Part shown: positions 7,863 to 19,353 of the stretch, piece by piece
Numbering within the stretch: the first letter of the stretch is position 1
Layout of the letters: every line of letters starts with the position of its first letter
Origin: Microbacterium sp. Root53
Lineage (GTDB): Bacteria; Actinomycetota; Actinomycetes; Actinomycetales; Microbacteriaceae
DNA length: 64,000 nucleotides
Direction of reading: 5' to 3'
Assembly (NCBI RefSeq): GCF_001426925.1
Contig: NZ_LMFR01000012.1
Location: 406,656-470,655, forward strand
Notes under the pieces: model-generated
Seen by the model: only the letters and a program-made list of their open reading frames with translations
Database searches by the model: none
Told to the model about the DNA's origin: nothing
Program-made: the position numbers and the translations under genes

Positions 7863-7880
7863 GAGAGATTCCCCGAGGTG

Positions 7881-10685
<2,805 letters not shown>

Positions 10686-10993
10686 GTGACATCTCCTCGT
10701 TCGTGCGGCATCGCGCTCCAGGATGGGCGGCGCCGGGTCCCCGCCGACCGGCGGCGGGCATACGGACCCATGTTATCCGTCCGTGACCTATGCGTCGTCT
10801 GGGCGCGCGCCCCCGGTTTCGGCCCCGGTGATATGCCGGAAGCGCAGGGGCTTTACAATCACTCCACCGGCTTCTCCACGCCGGTCGCACCGCTGCCGCT
10901 CTCGAGCGCTCCCGGCGCTTCGCCGGCCCTCATCCGAGCGGCCGCCGGCCCCACGGGGCCGACGACTCGATCATTCCTGAACAGAGGTGACCG
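10686..10993. other. Divergent secA/stealth intergenic region
   Basis: This 308-bp gap holds the regulatory sequences of two divergent genes and no credible ORF. The minus-strand ribosome binding site of secA adjoins its GTG. On the plus strand TACAAT at 10854-10859 is a good -10 candidate for the Stealth gene, leaving a leader of about 130 nt; no clean -35 was found. On the minus strand TAACAT (about 10770) is a possible secA -10. Confidence 0.45.
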
Positions 10994-12556
10994 ATGACGC
11001 CGCTCAGTCCTCCCCCGGCTGCCGCCGCCCCGTCCGCGGACGCATCCGCCCCCCGCCCCCTGACGACGGACACGCGGCTCTTCGCCGGCGTGCCCCATCT
11101 CATCGAGGACGCGACACCCGCCGAGGCCGAGGCGCGCGACCTCCTCGCGCTCGCGGAGCTGCTGGAGTCGGCCGGCCTCGAGCCCTGGCTGCTGCGGCGC
11201 TCGAGCGGGCGCCCCGCGCTCGCCCTGCCCGCGGAGACGCGCGAGGCCGCGTTCGCCGCGCTGGACGCGGCCGCAGAGACCGCCCCGTGGACCGCCGCCC
11301 GGCGCGAGAAGAGCACCGTCCGCCCGCTCACCGCCGGGGCGGCGCGCGCGTTCGGCGGCGGGGACGTCGCCATCCTCTTCCGGCCCCGCACCACCGCGTC
11401 CGGCACCCTGCGCTACGGCGCGGAGCGCGGCATCCGGCTCGAGTTCTGGCGGCGCGAGGGCCGCCTGCTGCAGGCCCCGCGGCCGAACGCGCTGACCCGC
11501 CGCACGGTCGCGATCGACGACCTCGGCCTCGAGACCGTGCGCCGCTTCGGGCGCGACTGGCGCACGATCGAGGGCATGTGGGATCCGCTCCCCAACGAGT
11601 TCACGGGCGAGGTCGACATCGTCTTCTCGTGGGTGGACGGCTCGTCCAACGAGTTCCAGCGCGAGCGCGCGAAGCGCATGAACGCGTACGTCGTCGGCGA
11701 CGGCGACGACCACGCGGCGCGCTACCGCCAGGTCGACGAGCTGCGATACGCCCTGCGCAGCGTGCACATGTTCGCGCCGTGGATCCGCACCATCTGGATC
11801 GCGACCGACAGCCCCGCCCCGTGGTGGCTGCGCGACGACCCGCGCGTGCGGATCGTCCGGAGCGAGGAGTTCTTCGCCGACCCCTCGGTGCTCCCCACCC
11901 ACAACTCGCACGCGGTAGAGGCGCAGCTGCACCGCATCCCGGGCATCGCCGAGCACTTCCTCTACTCGAACGACGACATGTTCTTCGGCCGCCCCGTGCG
12001 ACCCGAGCTGTTCTTCACGGCCGCGGGGATCACGCAGTTCGTCGAGGCCGAGGTCCGCATCGGCGTGGGCGGGGCCGACCCCTCGCGCAGCGGTCACGAC
12101 AACGCCGCGCGCGTGAACCGCGAGGTGCTGCGCCGCCGCTTCGGCCGCGTCATCACGCGCGACCTGCAGCACTGCGCGACGCCCCACCGGCGCAGCGTGA
12201 TGTTCGAGCTGGAGCGGGAGTTCCCCGAGGAGTTCGCCCGCACGGCGGCCGCCCGGTTCCGCAGCGCGACCGACGTGTCGGTCACGAACTCGCTTTACCA
12301 CTACTACGCGCTGATGACGGGCCGGGCCCTGCCGACCACGGCGCCGCGGACCGAGTACATCCAGACCACGCTGCAGGAGTCGCTGCACCGGATGGAGCGG
12401 CTGCTCGCGCGCCGCGACGCCGACATGTTCTGCCTCAACGACGGCAGCGTGCCGGAGCTGCCGGAGGAGCTGCGGGAGCGCGCGGTGCGCGACATGCTCG
12501 ACGCGTACTTCCCGGTCGCCGCGCCGTGGGAGCGGATCTCTCCCGACGAGGACTGA
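10994..12556 (+). CDS. Stealth-family sugar-1-phosphate transferase
   Basis: A 520-residue protein with the four conserved Stealth regions. CR1 is DIVFSWVDG (208-216). CR2 runs RYRQVDELRYALRSVHMFAP and continues IRTIWIATD (about 243-271). CR3 has the HNSHAVEA start and the FLYSNDDMFFG core. CR4 is near the end (NSLYHYYAL and following). Characterised members (GlcNAc-1-phosphotransferase, bacterial capsule polymerases such as CpsY/SacB) move hexose-1-phosphate from a nucleotide sugar to build phosphodiester-linked polymers. The first 200 residues are a poorly conserved N-terminal region and no membrane segment is visible, so it probably works at the inner membrane face. AGAGGTG lies about 8 nt before the ATG. 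It stands alone, far from the 41-64 kb polysaccharide locus. Confidence 0.88.
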   Translation: MTPLSPPPAAAAPSADASAPRPLTTDTRLFAGVPHLIEDATPAEAEARDLLALAELLESAGLEPWLLRRSSGRPALALPAETREAAFAALDAAAETAPWTAARREKSTVRPLTAGAARAFGGGDVAILFRPRTTASGTLRYGAERGIRLEFWRREGRLLQAPRPNALTRRTVAIDDLGLETVRRFGRDWRTIEGMWDPLPNEFTGEVDIVFSWVDGSSNEFQRERAKRMNAYVVGDGDDHAARYRQVDELRYALRSVHMFAPWIRTIWIATDSPAPWWLRDDPRVRIVRSEEFFADPSVLPTHNSHAVEAQLHRIPGIAEHFLYSNDDMFFGRPVRPELFFTAAGITQFVEAEVRIGVGGADPSRSGHDNAARVNREVLRRRFGRVITRDLQHCATPHRRSVMFELEREFPEEFARTAAARFRSATDVSVTNSLYHYYALMTGRALPTTAPRTEYIQTTLQESLHRMERLLARRDADMFCLNDGSVPELPEELRERAVRDMLDAYFPVAAPWERISPDED

Positions 12557-13501
12557 TCAGCCGACGACGGGGATGGGCGACGTCGGCGGCGCGATGCCGT
12601 CGACGCGCGCCCGGGCCGCGGAATCCGGGATCACGACGCCCGCGTCGGCCAGACGGCGGCGCGTCTCGTCGGCCGTGGTGATCTCGGCCGGCGGGGCGGC
12701 CGTGAGCGGCACGACCGAGTGCACCACGGTCTCGTCGTACACGTGAACGAGGTTGTACGACTGGGCGGCGTCGCGCGGGCGCATGCCCCCGTCGGCGATG
12801 CCCGGGTCCTGCGTGTAGCAGGTGGCGGATGCGACCGATACGGGGATGCCCGCGAAGGTCGCCGAGGTCGAGAAGTGCACGTGGCCGGCCAGGATGGAGC
12901 GCACGTCGCTGCCCCGCAGCACGTCGGCCAGGCGCTGCTGGTCCCGCAGCTCCACGAGCGTCGCGAGGTCCAGGACGCACGGCACGGGCGGGTGGTGCAT
13001 CGCCAGGATCGTGCCGTGCGGCGCGGGCACCGCGAGCTCGAGCGCCAGCCAGTCCAGCTGCGCGTCGGTGATCTCGCCGTGGTGCTGCCCCGGGACCGAC
13101 GTGTCCAGCACGATGACGCGCAGGCCGTCGAGGTCGTGCACGGCGTCGACGGGCGCGTCGCCCGGCTCGCCCAGCAGCTCCCGCCGGAAGACGTCGCGGG
13201 AGTCGTGGTTGCCCATCACCCAGATCACGCGCGCGCCCAGTCTCTCGGCCGCCGGCCGGACGATCTCGCGCAGCCGCGCGTATGCGTCGGGCTCGCCGAG
13301 GTCGGCGAGGTCCCCCGTGAAGACGAGCGCATCCGGCCGGCCCCCGGCCGCGACCAGGTCGGTCAGCATGCGCTCCACGTGGGCGGCCGCGTCGATCCCG
13401 AAGACCCCTCCCTGGGCCCTCAGGTGCGTGTCGCTCAGGTGGACGAGCAGGTGACTCGGGCGTGCGTACTCTGCGATCCGGACGTCGGGCGTGTCGGACA
13501 T
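12557..13501 (-). CDS. CpdA-like metallophosphoesterase
   Basis: A 314-residue calcineurin-like phosphoesterase. The two-metal site motifs occur in order: [26 protein letters not shown] and AGHVHFS. This set matches class III cyclic-nucleotide phosphodiesterases (CpdA/Rv0805), so hydrolysis of 3',5'-cyclic nucleotides is likely, though related enzymes act on other phosphodiesters. The C-terminal 40 residues are an extra tail. No signal peptide is visible. The ATG at 13501 has GGAG about 12 nt upstream. Its stop abuts the stop of the convergent Stealth gene with no spacer. Confidence 0.85.
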   Translation of the reverse strand: MSDTPDVRIAEYARPSHLLVHLSDTHLRAQGGVFGIDAAAHVERMLTDLVAAGGRPDALVFTGDLADLGEPDAYARLREIVRPAAERLGARVIWVMGNHDSRDVFRRELLGEPGDAPVDAVHDLDGLRVIVLDTSVPGQHHGEITDAQLDWLALELAVPAPHGTILAMHHPPVPCVLDLATLVELRDQQRLADVLRGSDVRSILAGHVHFSTSATFAGIPVSVASATCYTQDPGIADGGMRPRDAAQSYNLVHVYDETVVHSVVPLTAAPPAEITTADETRRRLADAGVVIPDSAARARVDGIAPPTSPIPVVG

Positions 13502-13592
13502 GGCCGCGATGCTACTCCGCCCGCGGCGGCCCGCCGTCAACACACGCTGAACGCGAGGTGAAGCGCCGGTGCACGGACCGTTCCGCGCTCCG

Positions 13593-15800
13593 TCAGGCGG
13601 GAGGGCAGGCGAGGAACATCGACGACGCGGCGTTCACCCGGATCGTCGCGATCCCACCATGCGGCGAGTGCGCGTCAGGCGGGAAGTACTCGAACCAGAT
13701 CGACGTGCCGCTCCCGTCGGCATCGACGCGCACATAGCCGCGAGGGCCGTACTCGTTGTCCCATTCGCCCACCTCCGCGTCGGGGTACGCCGCCCGCAGC
13801 TCGTCCGGCGTGCTGGCGGGGGTGATGCCGGCCTTCGTGCCCACGCTCGTCAGCGGTGAGGAGTCGTCCGCATAGGAGTCCCGCGCGGTGATCTCGCGCA
13901 CCTGGTCGATGGCGGGGTCGCGCCACACGTAGATCCCGCTCATGTCCGACGGGGTCAGCGCCGGAAGACACGCGTTCGGCGCCGTGTTCCATCCGAGCTC
14001 CTGTGCGATCCGCACCGCCTCGCTCCAGGCCATCCCGACCGCGAACGGCCCGAAGCCGTCCTCGTCGATGGTCCAGCCGGTCCAATCGCCCTCCGCCGCG
14101 CCTGCGCCGGCTTCGCCGGCGGTGCACATGCCCACCACGTCGTCGGAGGCGGAGATCGGCGTCGGGGTGCGGTCCGCCGGGATGACGCGGAGGTACTGGA
14201 CGGTCTCGACCTCGGCACCCCAGTAGGAGGCGTCCGTGCCCGCGACCTCGACGATCAGCTGCCCGGGGTCGCCCGCAACGACGAACAGCGTCGAGAGCCC
14301 GCCGTCGATCCGAGATGCGGACGGGTAGGCGGACTGCACGTCGGCCAGCGATGCGCCGACGCGGATGCCCTCTGGCGTGCGGATGGCCGACGACACGACG
14401 TCGATCCGCTGCACGGCGCCGTCGGTCGCGATCGCGAAGGCGGGCCCGCCGCCGCCGCCGTAGTCGCCGTCCGCCGCGTGGTACGCATCGTTCGTGCGCC
14501 AGTACGGGTGGGCGCACCCCTCGGTCGTCTCGGTGACCATCTCGAGCCCCGGGCCCGAGACCGGCTGCCCGAGCGCGAGCGGACCGAGCCCCGCCGGCGA
14601 GATGACCAGGTCCTCCAGCGCGGGCGCGCCGGCCTGCGGCTCCTCCGACGCCGCGGGCGCCTCCTCAACCGGCGTGGCGCTGATCGTGGTGCGAACGGTC
14701 CAGTCGTCGCCGCCCGGGATCTGGTCGGCGAACGCGCCGGGGTCGCCGCCGAAGGAGCGCTCCTCCGTGAGGCTCACGAGTGCGGTCGCATGGTCGATCA
14801 CGAGACTCTCGCGCAGCACCGTGCCGCCGTCCTCCTGCTCGACATCGACGCGCCCGATCAGCCCTTCGGCGTCGCGTTCGACATCTGCGCCGGGCACCCG
14901 CACGATCGCTCCGAGCATGGCGTCAGCGAGGTCGTAGGGCATCTGGTTCAGCGCGAGCGCCTCGGCCATGACGCCGAGCCAGGGGCGTTCGAACGTGTCG
15001 GCGCGGCTCTGGTACCACTCGAGCAGCGCCTCGGGGTCACGCGGCAGCTCGTCCCACACGCCGTGGCCCCCGTCGACGAGGACCAGCGGGATGTAGGACC
15101 CGTCGGGCCCCTGCGCGGCATCGCCGGTGCGGATGTCCTCCCACGCGGCCCTGTGCTCGACGCCCGGCGCCTGGAGGTCGCGCTCGCGGCACTGCTGGAG
15201 CGCCGGAGCGGGATCGATCTGCTCGCCGAACACGTCGACGAGTCGGCAGTCGTCGCCGTACCGCCACACCCACTCGGCGTCGCCGCGCGGGTCGCTCGGG
15301 ACGTACAGGGACACGGCAGCCTCCGTCACGACGGCAGCCTCGGCGTCCGCCCACGACATCGCCATGGCGCCCGTGTCGACGTCCCACGGCGTCGTGTACT
15401 CGACCACGCGATCCAGCCGGAAGTACGGCGCGTCCCCGAGCGGGGGCGGCGGCGTCGGGTCCGGCTTGGTCGTCTGTACCGGACCGGTCGACCGCTCGTC
15501 GGGGGCGAGCTCGCGGAACAGCGCCACGCCGCCCACGGCCGCGGCGCCCACGGCGACCACGGCCGCTGCGGCGAGCGCGATCTCGGCGACGCGACGGCCG
15601 CGGGTGCGGCGGGGCTCGAGGTCGGTGACGGGCGCGATGCCCTCGGTGCGGCGCGCGTCGCGGTCGGGCCGCGACAGCGGAAGGTGCGCGGGGGCGTCGG
15701 CGATCTCCGCAAGCAGGCGGTCGCGGGCGGGGGCGAGGTCCTCCCGGGTGGGGGGCGGGACGTCGCGCCCGAGATCACGCACGAACGTGAGCGCGTCCAT
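13593..15800 (-). CDS. Membrane-anchored CU044_5270-like protein paired with an ECF sigma factor
   Basis: A 735-residue protein. About 70 N-terminal cytoplasmic residues precede one membrane helix (about 70-95, alanine/valine-rich) and a long extracytoplasmic part. The first extracytoplasmic section resembles CU044_5270-type proteins ([12 protein letters not shown]; paired cysteines in the GDDCRL and LQQCRER stretches). It is followed by two copies of a domain that starts with a G-x-G-P-x-A-x-G motif ([11 protein letters not shown] and [11 protein letters not shown]) and ends near a D-V-Q/E-L-x-x-A-Y-P motif. Its first 26 nt overlap the end of the upstream sigma factor gene, so the two are coupled. 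That position suggests it senses a surface signal and controls the sigma factor; no classical zinc anti-sigma motif (H-x3-C-x2-C) is present. Confidence 0.7.
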   Translation of the reverse strand: MDALTFVRDLGRDVPPPTREDLAPARDRLLAEIADAPAHLPLSRPDRDARRTEGIAPVTDLEPRRTRGRRVAEIALAAAAVVAVGAAAVGGVALFRELAPDERSTGPVQTTKPDPTPPPPLGDAPYFRLDRVVEYTTPWDVDTGAMAMSWADAEAAVVTEAAVSLYVPSDPRGDAEWVWRYGDDCRLVDVFGEQIDPAPALQQCRERDLQAPGVEHRAAWEDIRTGDAAQGPDGSYIPLVLVDGGHGVWDELPRDPEALLEWYQSRADTFERPWLGVMAEALALNQMPYDLADAMLGAIVRVPGADVERDAEGLIGRVDVEQEDGGTVLRESLVIDHATALVSLTEERSFGGDPGAFADQIPGGDDWTVRTTISATPVEEAPAASEEPQAGAPALEDLVISPAGLGPLALGQPVSGPGLEMVTETTEGCAHPYWRTNDAYHAADGDYGGGGGPAFAIATDGAVQRIDVVSSAIRTPEGIRVGASLADVQSAYPSASRIDGGLSTLFVVAGDPGQLIVEVAGTDASYWGAEVETVQYLRVIPADRTPTPISASDDVVGMCTAGEAGAGAAEGDWTGWTIDEDGFGPFAVGMAWSEAVRIAQELGWNTAPNACLPALTPSDMSGIYVWRDPAIDQVREITARDSYADDSSPLTSVGTKAGITPASTPDELRAAYPDAEVGEWDNEYGPRGYVRVDADGSGTSIWFEYFPPDAHSPHGGIATIRVNAASSMFLACPPA

Positions 15801-16368
15801 CGTTCTCCTCCTGGTCCTGGTCGCCGGTGATCGGGTCCTCCATGCGGAGCTTCCGGCGGATCCTGTTCAGCCGCGACCACACGGTGCCGACGGGCACTCC
15901 CAGGGCGGTCGCGATCTGCTCGGTCGTGAGGTCGCCCCACGCGGCGAGCAGCAGCGTGTCGCGGTCGTCGTCCGACAGCCGGCGGATGCGGGGCACGAGC
16001 GCCCGCAGCCGCGACGACGCGTCGGCGCGCTCAGAGGCGGCCTCGATGTCGCTCACGGCCGTCTCGACGGCCACGCGCGCCGACGCCTGCAGCACGCGCC
16101 AGCGCTTGGCCTCGGCGGCCCGCGACCTGTGGGCGAGGCGGGTCGCGATGCCGAAGAGCCACGGGAGCGCCGACTCGTGCGAGAAGTCGAAGTCGGCCCG
16201 CCGGCGGAACGCGACGAGGAACGTCTCACTCAGCACGTCGTCGCCGGCGTCCGCACCGACGAGCCGGCGCGCGTAGTGCCCGACAGCGACGGCGTGCCGG
16301 TCGAACAGCGCGGCGAACTCCTGCGGTCGCGCGAGCGACAGCCGGACGATCTCGGCATCGGTGGTCAC
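15775..16368 (-). CDS. ECF-type RNA polymerase sigma factor
   Basis: A 197-residue sigma-70 family ECF factor. Region 2 runs from about residue 15 (AALFDRHAVAVGHYARRLVG, then DDVLSETFLVAFR). Region 4 (RLSDDDRDTLLLAAWGDL, then the HTH TEQIATALGVPVGTVWSRLN) ends near 175. A short acidic C-terminal tail overlaps the next gene. The GTG at 16366-16368 is chosen as the first plausible start; it has no Shine-Dalgarno of its own but overlaps the stop of a 7-codon minicistron (GTGA) that does. The downstream overlapping gene is its likely regulator. ECF factors of this kind are usually held inactive by the partner until an envelope signal arrives. Confidence 0.87.
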   Translation of the reverse strand: MTTDAEIVRLSLARPQEFAALFDRHAVAVGHYARRLVGADAGDDVLSETFLVAFRRRADFDFSHESALPWLFGIATRLAHRSRAAEAKRWRVLQASARVAVETAVSDIEAASERADASSRLRALVPRIRRLSDDDRDTLLLAAWGDLTTEQIATALGVPVGTVWSRLNRIRRKLRMEDPITGDQDQEENDGRAHVRA

Positions 16369-16388
16369 GTGAGGTATTGCCCGTCCAT
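16365..16388 (-). CDS. Candidate 7-codon leader peptide coupled to the sigma gene
   Basis: On the minus strand an ATG (16386-16388) with GGGG about 6 nt upstream opens a frame encoding MDGQYLT. It ends at a TGA (16365-16367) that overlaps the GTG start of the ECF sigma gene by three bases. The sigma gene lacks a ribosome binding site, so ribosomes finishing this minicistron may supply its initiation. This is inference from layout; a longer sigma N-terminus or a chance ORF are alternatives. Confidence 0.4.
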   Translation of the reverse strand: MDGQYLT

Positions 16389-16487
16389 GCGAATCCCCTT
16401 CACGCTCGCGATGATCCTCCGTCCCGGGCGTGTCGGGGGGCCGGGCGACGCGCCGCGATCGCATCGTTGCGCGCCGTGCTTTCCCGG

Positions 16488-16495
16488 TATGCATA
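16488..16495. promoter_or_regulatory. TATGCATA palindrome upstream of padR
   Basis: An 8-bp perfect palindrome, A/T-rich in otherwise GC-rich DNA, 38 bp before the PadR start codon and between the divergent sigma and padR genes. It overlaps a possible -10 (TATTCT, 16494-16499). PadR proteins often bind AT-rich dyads in their own promoters, so this is a candidate autoregulatory site. Confidence 0.35.
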
Positions 16496-16533
16496 TTCTC
16501 GGACGGGGCCCGACGGCCCGGAAGGAGCATCGG

Positions 16534-17130
16534 ATGAGCGTGCGACAGAGCCTGCTGGCGATCCTGGACCAGGGCGCCTGCTACGGCTACCAGCTGCGCG
16601 CCGAGTTCGAGCGCCGCACCGGCTCGACCTCCCCGCTCAACGTCGGCCAGATCTACAACACGCTCGAGCGCCTCGAGCGCGACGGGCTGGTCGCGCGGGG
16701 CGAGGCGGACGAGCACGGGCACGTGTACTGGCGGATCACGGACACCGGGCGCATCGAGGCGCGCGACTGGCTGGACTCCCCCGTGCTGCGGGCGCCCGGC
16801 GCGCGCGACGAGCTGGCGATCAAGCTCGCGCTCGCGGCCACGCTGCCGGGCGTCGACGTCGGCGTGCTGATCCGGCGCCAGCGGCAGGCGACGCTCGCCC
16901 ACCTGCGGCGCCTGCGCGAGCCCCGGCCGGCCCCGCGGTCCGGCCCCGAGGAGCTCGCGGGCTCGCTCGTCGTGGACCACCTCGCGTTCCAGGCCGAGGC
17001 CGAGCTGCGCTGGCTCGATCACGTCGAGGAGCGCCTGGCCGCGCACCCCGACCACGCGATCGGCCTGGAGCTGGCGACCGAGCGCCCCAAGCGCGGTCGC
17101 CCCGCGAAGGCGCCGCTCGCCGTCGCCTGA
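16534..17130 (+). CDS. PadR-family transcriptional regulator
   Basis: A 198-residue regulator. The N-terminal PadR winged helix covers about 1-80 (SLLAILDQGACYGYQLRAEF, then VGQIYNTLERLERDGLVARG, then the YWRITDTGR wing). A mostly helical Vir_act_alpha_C-type dimerisation region (about 90-170) and a basic tail rich in Pro/Lys/Arg follow. PadR proteins usually repress transporter or detoxification genes in response to small ligands. GAAGGAG lies 8 nt before the ATG. No transporter follows directly; the next gene is a membrane protein about 100 bp downstream, beyond a possible terminator. Confidence 0.87.
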   Translation: MSVRQSLLAILDQGACYGYQLRAEFERRTGSTSPLNVGQIYNTLERLERDGLVARGEADEHGHVYWRITDTGRIEARDWLDSPVLRAPGARDELAIKLALAATLPGVDVGVLIRRQRQATLAHLRRLREPRPAPRSGPEELAGSLVVDHLAFQAEAELRWLDHVEERLAAHPDHAIGLELATERPKRGRPAKAPLAVA

Positions 17131-17131
17131 G

Positions 17132-17149
17132 CCGGGGACCCCTCCCCGG
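17132..17149 (+). terminator. Short hairpin after padR
   Basis: CCGGGGA (17132-17138) pairs perfectly with TCCCCGG (17143-17149) around a CCCC loop, directly after the padR stop. The stem is only 7 bp, so it is a moderate candidate. Confidence 0.45.
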
Positions 17150-17233
17150 GCCCGGTTCTCGTGCGATCGCGCGGCCGGATGCCAGGATGAGCTCAGGGGC
17201 GTCTCCCGAGCGCGACCGATCGAGGGGGAGAAC

Positions 17234-17887
17234 ATGAGCGAGCCGACTTCGCCGCACGAGCCGACGTCCACGCCGCGACACGCGGACGCCGCGCCGACCG
17301 CTGCGGCCCCGACGGACCGGGTGCCGGCGGACCGACGGCCGGTCGCCGCGTCCGCGCCGACCGCACCCGAGAAGCCGCGGAAGCGCATCGACTGGAAGCG
17401 CGTGGGCATCCTGACGGCCGTCGCCCTCGTGACGCTCGGCATCCTGTTCGTGATCGTCTACAACTTCGCGCCCGTGTGGTGGGCGCGGATCATCGGCGAC
17501 TTCGCGCAGGAGGACTTCGGCCGGTCGATGCTCGTCGGGCTGATCGTGGGGTTCTGCTTCACGCTCGTGCCGCTCATGATGCTCCTGCTGCTGATGTACC
17601 GCTCCCCCGTGTGGGTCAAGGTCGTGATCGTGGTCCTGGCGGTGTTCCTGGCGGCGCCCAACCTGCTCACGCTCTGGATCGAGCTGGGCGCGTCGGGGGC
17701 GACGCACGCGGCGGACCGCATCCTGGACACGGAGGCCTTCTCGTTCGGCGGCGCCAGCATCTGGGGCGGCGTGATCGGCGGCATCGCGTTCCTGTTCTGG
17801 GCCTGGCTGTTCGTGTCGCGCCGCTTCACGAAGCGCCGGCTCGCGAACCTGAAGTCCGAGGCGTCGGAGCAGAGCCGACCCGTCTGA
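17234..17887 (+). CDS. Integral membrane protein, unknown function
   Basis: A 217-residue protein. About 50 N-terminal residues are disordered, rich in Pro/Ala/Thr and charged. Four hydrophobic segments follow (about 57-78, 96-122, 126-148 and 172-194), and the C-terminal tail is basic (RRFTKRRLANLKSEA). The ribosome binding site GAGGGGGAG lies about 6 nt before the ATG. It stands alone between padR and a coiled-coil gene and shows no catalytic or transporter motif I recognise. The N-terminal tail and basic C-terminus are probably cytoplasmic. Confidence 0.75.
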   Translation: MSEPTSPHEPTSTPRHADAAPTAAAPTDRVPADRRPVAASAPTAPEKPRKRIDWKRVGILTAVALVTLGILFVIVYNFAPVWWARIIGDFAQEDFGRSMLVGLIVGFCFTLVPLMMLLLLMYRSPVWVKVVIVVLAVFLAAPNLLTLWIELGASGATHAADRILDTEAFSFGGASIWGGVIGGIAFLFWAWLFVSRRFTKRRLANLKSEASEQSRPV

Positions 17888-17931
17888 TGGGCCGCCGCCC
17901 GCCCCGGACGCGCCGACCGTAGGATCGGACC

Positions 17932-19287
17932 ATGGCGGGATTCTGGGGCAGGCGCAGGCGCGAGGACGAGGCGGCACGGCAGGCGCAGGACGACGACCTG
18001 GCGCGACGCGCGCGGGCCGCGCTGGTCGCCGCCGACGAGCGCATCCGCACGACGTCCGACGAGGTCGAGTTCGCCCTCGCCGAGCTCGGCGAGACGGCCA
18101 CGAAGCCGCTGCGGGAGGGTCTCGAGGCCGTGCGCACGCACATGGCCGAGGCGTTCCACCTGCACCAGCTCAACCACGACGAGATCCCCGACACGGCCGA
18201 GGAGCTGCGCACCCGCAACGCGCGGATCGTGCAGCTGTGCGACTGGGCCGAGGACGTGCTCGACGAGCGCACCGAGGCGCTGCGGGAGAAGATCGCTCTC
18301 GTGCGCCAGGCGCCCAAGATCATCGACGGGATCCGATCGGACGTCGAGCGCCTGCGCGCCCGGCTGCCGCAGGCGCGCGAGACCGTGGACCGGCTCGCCG
18401 GGCGCTACAGCCAGGCGGCGCTGCATCGCGTCGCGGCGAACCCGTCGGAGGCCGAGCAGCTGCTGGACTTCGCGCTGCACAGCGCCGACGTGTCGGTGCG
18501 CCGCCGCGAGGCCCGCAGGCCCGAGGAGGCGAACGTGGCCCTCGAGACGGCGACGGAGGCCGTGCGCCGCGCCGGGGCCATCCTGGACGCCGTCGAGGAC
18601 TTCGAGATCGAGGCGCTGCGGGCGCAGTCGACCCTGGCGGACGTGATCGCGGATTCGCGCGAGGACATCGTCGCCGCGCGCCCCTTCACGCAGAGCGGCG
18701 TGCCGCACGCCGCCGAGGTGTCCGCGGCCGTCGCCCGCCTCGAGGCGGCGCTCGCGGCGCTCCCGGGGCCCGGGACGCCCAGCGACCCGTTCGAGGATCT
18801 CGCCACGCTGCGCGAGGCCAACGCCGCCCTGGACGCGGCCGTGGACAAGGCGCGCGAGCGCGCCTCCCGACCGGTGCCCCCGCTCGACCACGTGCGGCAC
18901 GCGGTCGAGGCCGCCGACCACGCGATCGCGGTCGCGCGCAGCGTGATCGACGGGCACCGCGGCTGGATCGGCGCGGACGCGCGCACGCGGCTCGTGGAGG
19001 CGCAGCGCCTGCGTCCCGAGATCGACCCGCTCGTGGTCCCCGAGGACACGCGCGAGCAGGCGCTGGTCCTCGCCCGGCGCGTGCAGCAGCTGGCCGGCGA
19101 GGCCCTGCAGGCCGCGCAGCGCGACATCGACTCGGGGCGGCCGGACGGCGACGACTGGGGCGGCTACGGCGGGTTCGGCGGCGGACGCCGCCGCCCGCGC
19201 TCCGGCTTCGGCGGGGGCGGCGACCTGCTGGGCCCCGTGCTCGGCGGCGTCCTGCTCGGCGGCCTGATGGGCGACATGTTCGACTGA
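17932..19287 (+). CDS. Coiled-coil protein with glycine-rich C-terminus
   Basis: A 451-residue protein, almost entirely helical and highly charged from residue 10 to about 390, followed by a glycine/arginine linker (GGYGGFGGGRRR) and a terminal hydrophobic glycine-rich stretch (LLGPVLGGVLLGGLMGDMFD). This layout matches the C-terminal part of actinobacterial TPM-domain proteins, but no TPM domain or signal peptide is present here. The -10-like hexamer TAGGAT (17920-17925) lies exactly 6 nt before the ATG, with no ribosome binding site, so a leaderless mRNA is likely. The function is unknown; the ending could dock on a membrane or a partner protein. Confidence 0.75.
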   Translation: MAGFWGRRRREDEAARQAQDDDLARRARAALVAADERIRTTSDEVEFALAELGETATKPLREGLEAVRTHMAEAFHLHQLNHDEIPDTAEELRTRNARIVQLCDWAEDVLDERTEALREKIALVRQAPKIIDGIRSDVERLRARLPQARETVDRLAGRYSQAALHRVAANPSEAEQLLDFALHSADVSVRRREARRPEEANVALETATEAVRRAGAILDAVEDFEIEALRAQSTLADVIADSREDIVAARPFTQSGVPHAAEVSAAVARLEAALAALPGPGTPSDPFEDLATLREANAALDAAVDKARERASRPVPPLDHVRHAVEAADHAIAVARSVIDGHRGWIGADARTRLVEAQRLRPEIDPLVVPEDTREQALVLARRVQQLAGEALQAAQRDIDSGRPDGDDWGGYGGFGGGRRRPRSGFGGGGDLLGPVLGGVLLGGLMGDMFD

Positions 19288-19296
19288 GGCCGACGC

Positions 19297-19330
19297 GATG
19301 AGGGCCCGGTCCGCAGACCGAGCCCTCATC
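19297..19330. terminator. Bidirectional terminator between coiled-coil gene and hpf
   Basis: The outer stem GATGAGGGC (19297-19305) pairs with 19322-19330. After a C/A mismatch an inner CGGTC/GACCG stem continues to a CGCA loop. It lies between convergent genes and can end both transcripts. Confidence 0.8.
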
Positions 19331-19353
19331 GTCCCCTCCCTGGGTCCGTGCGC

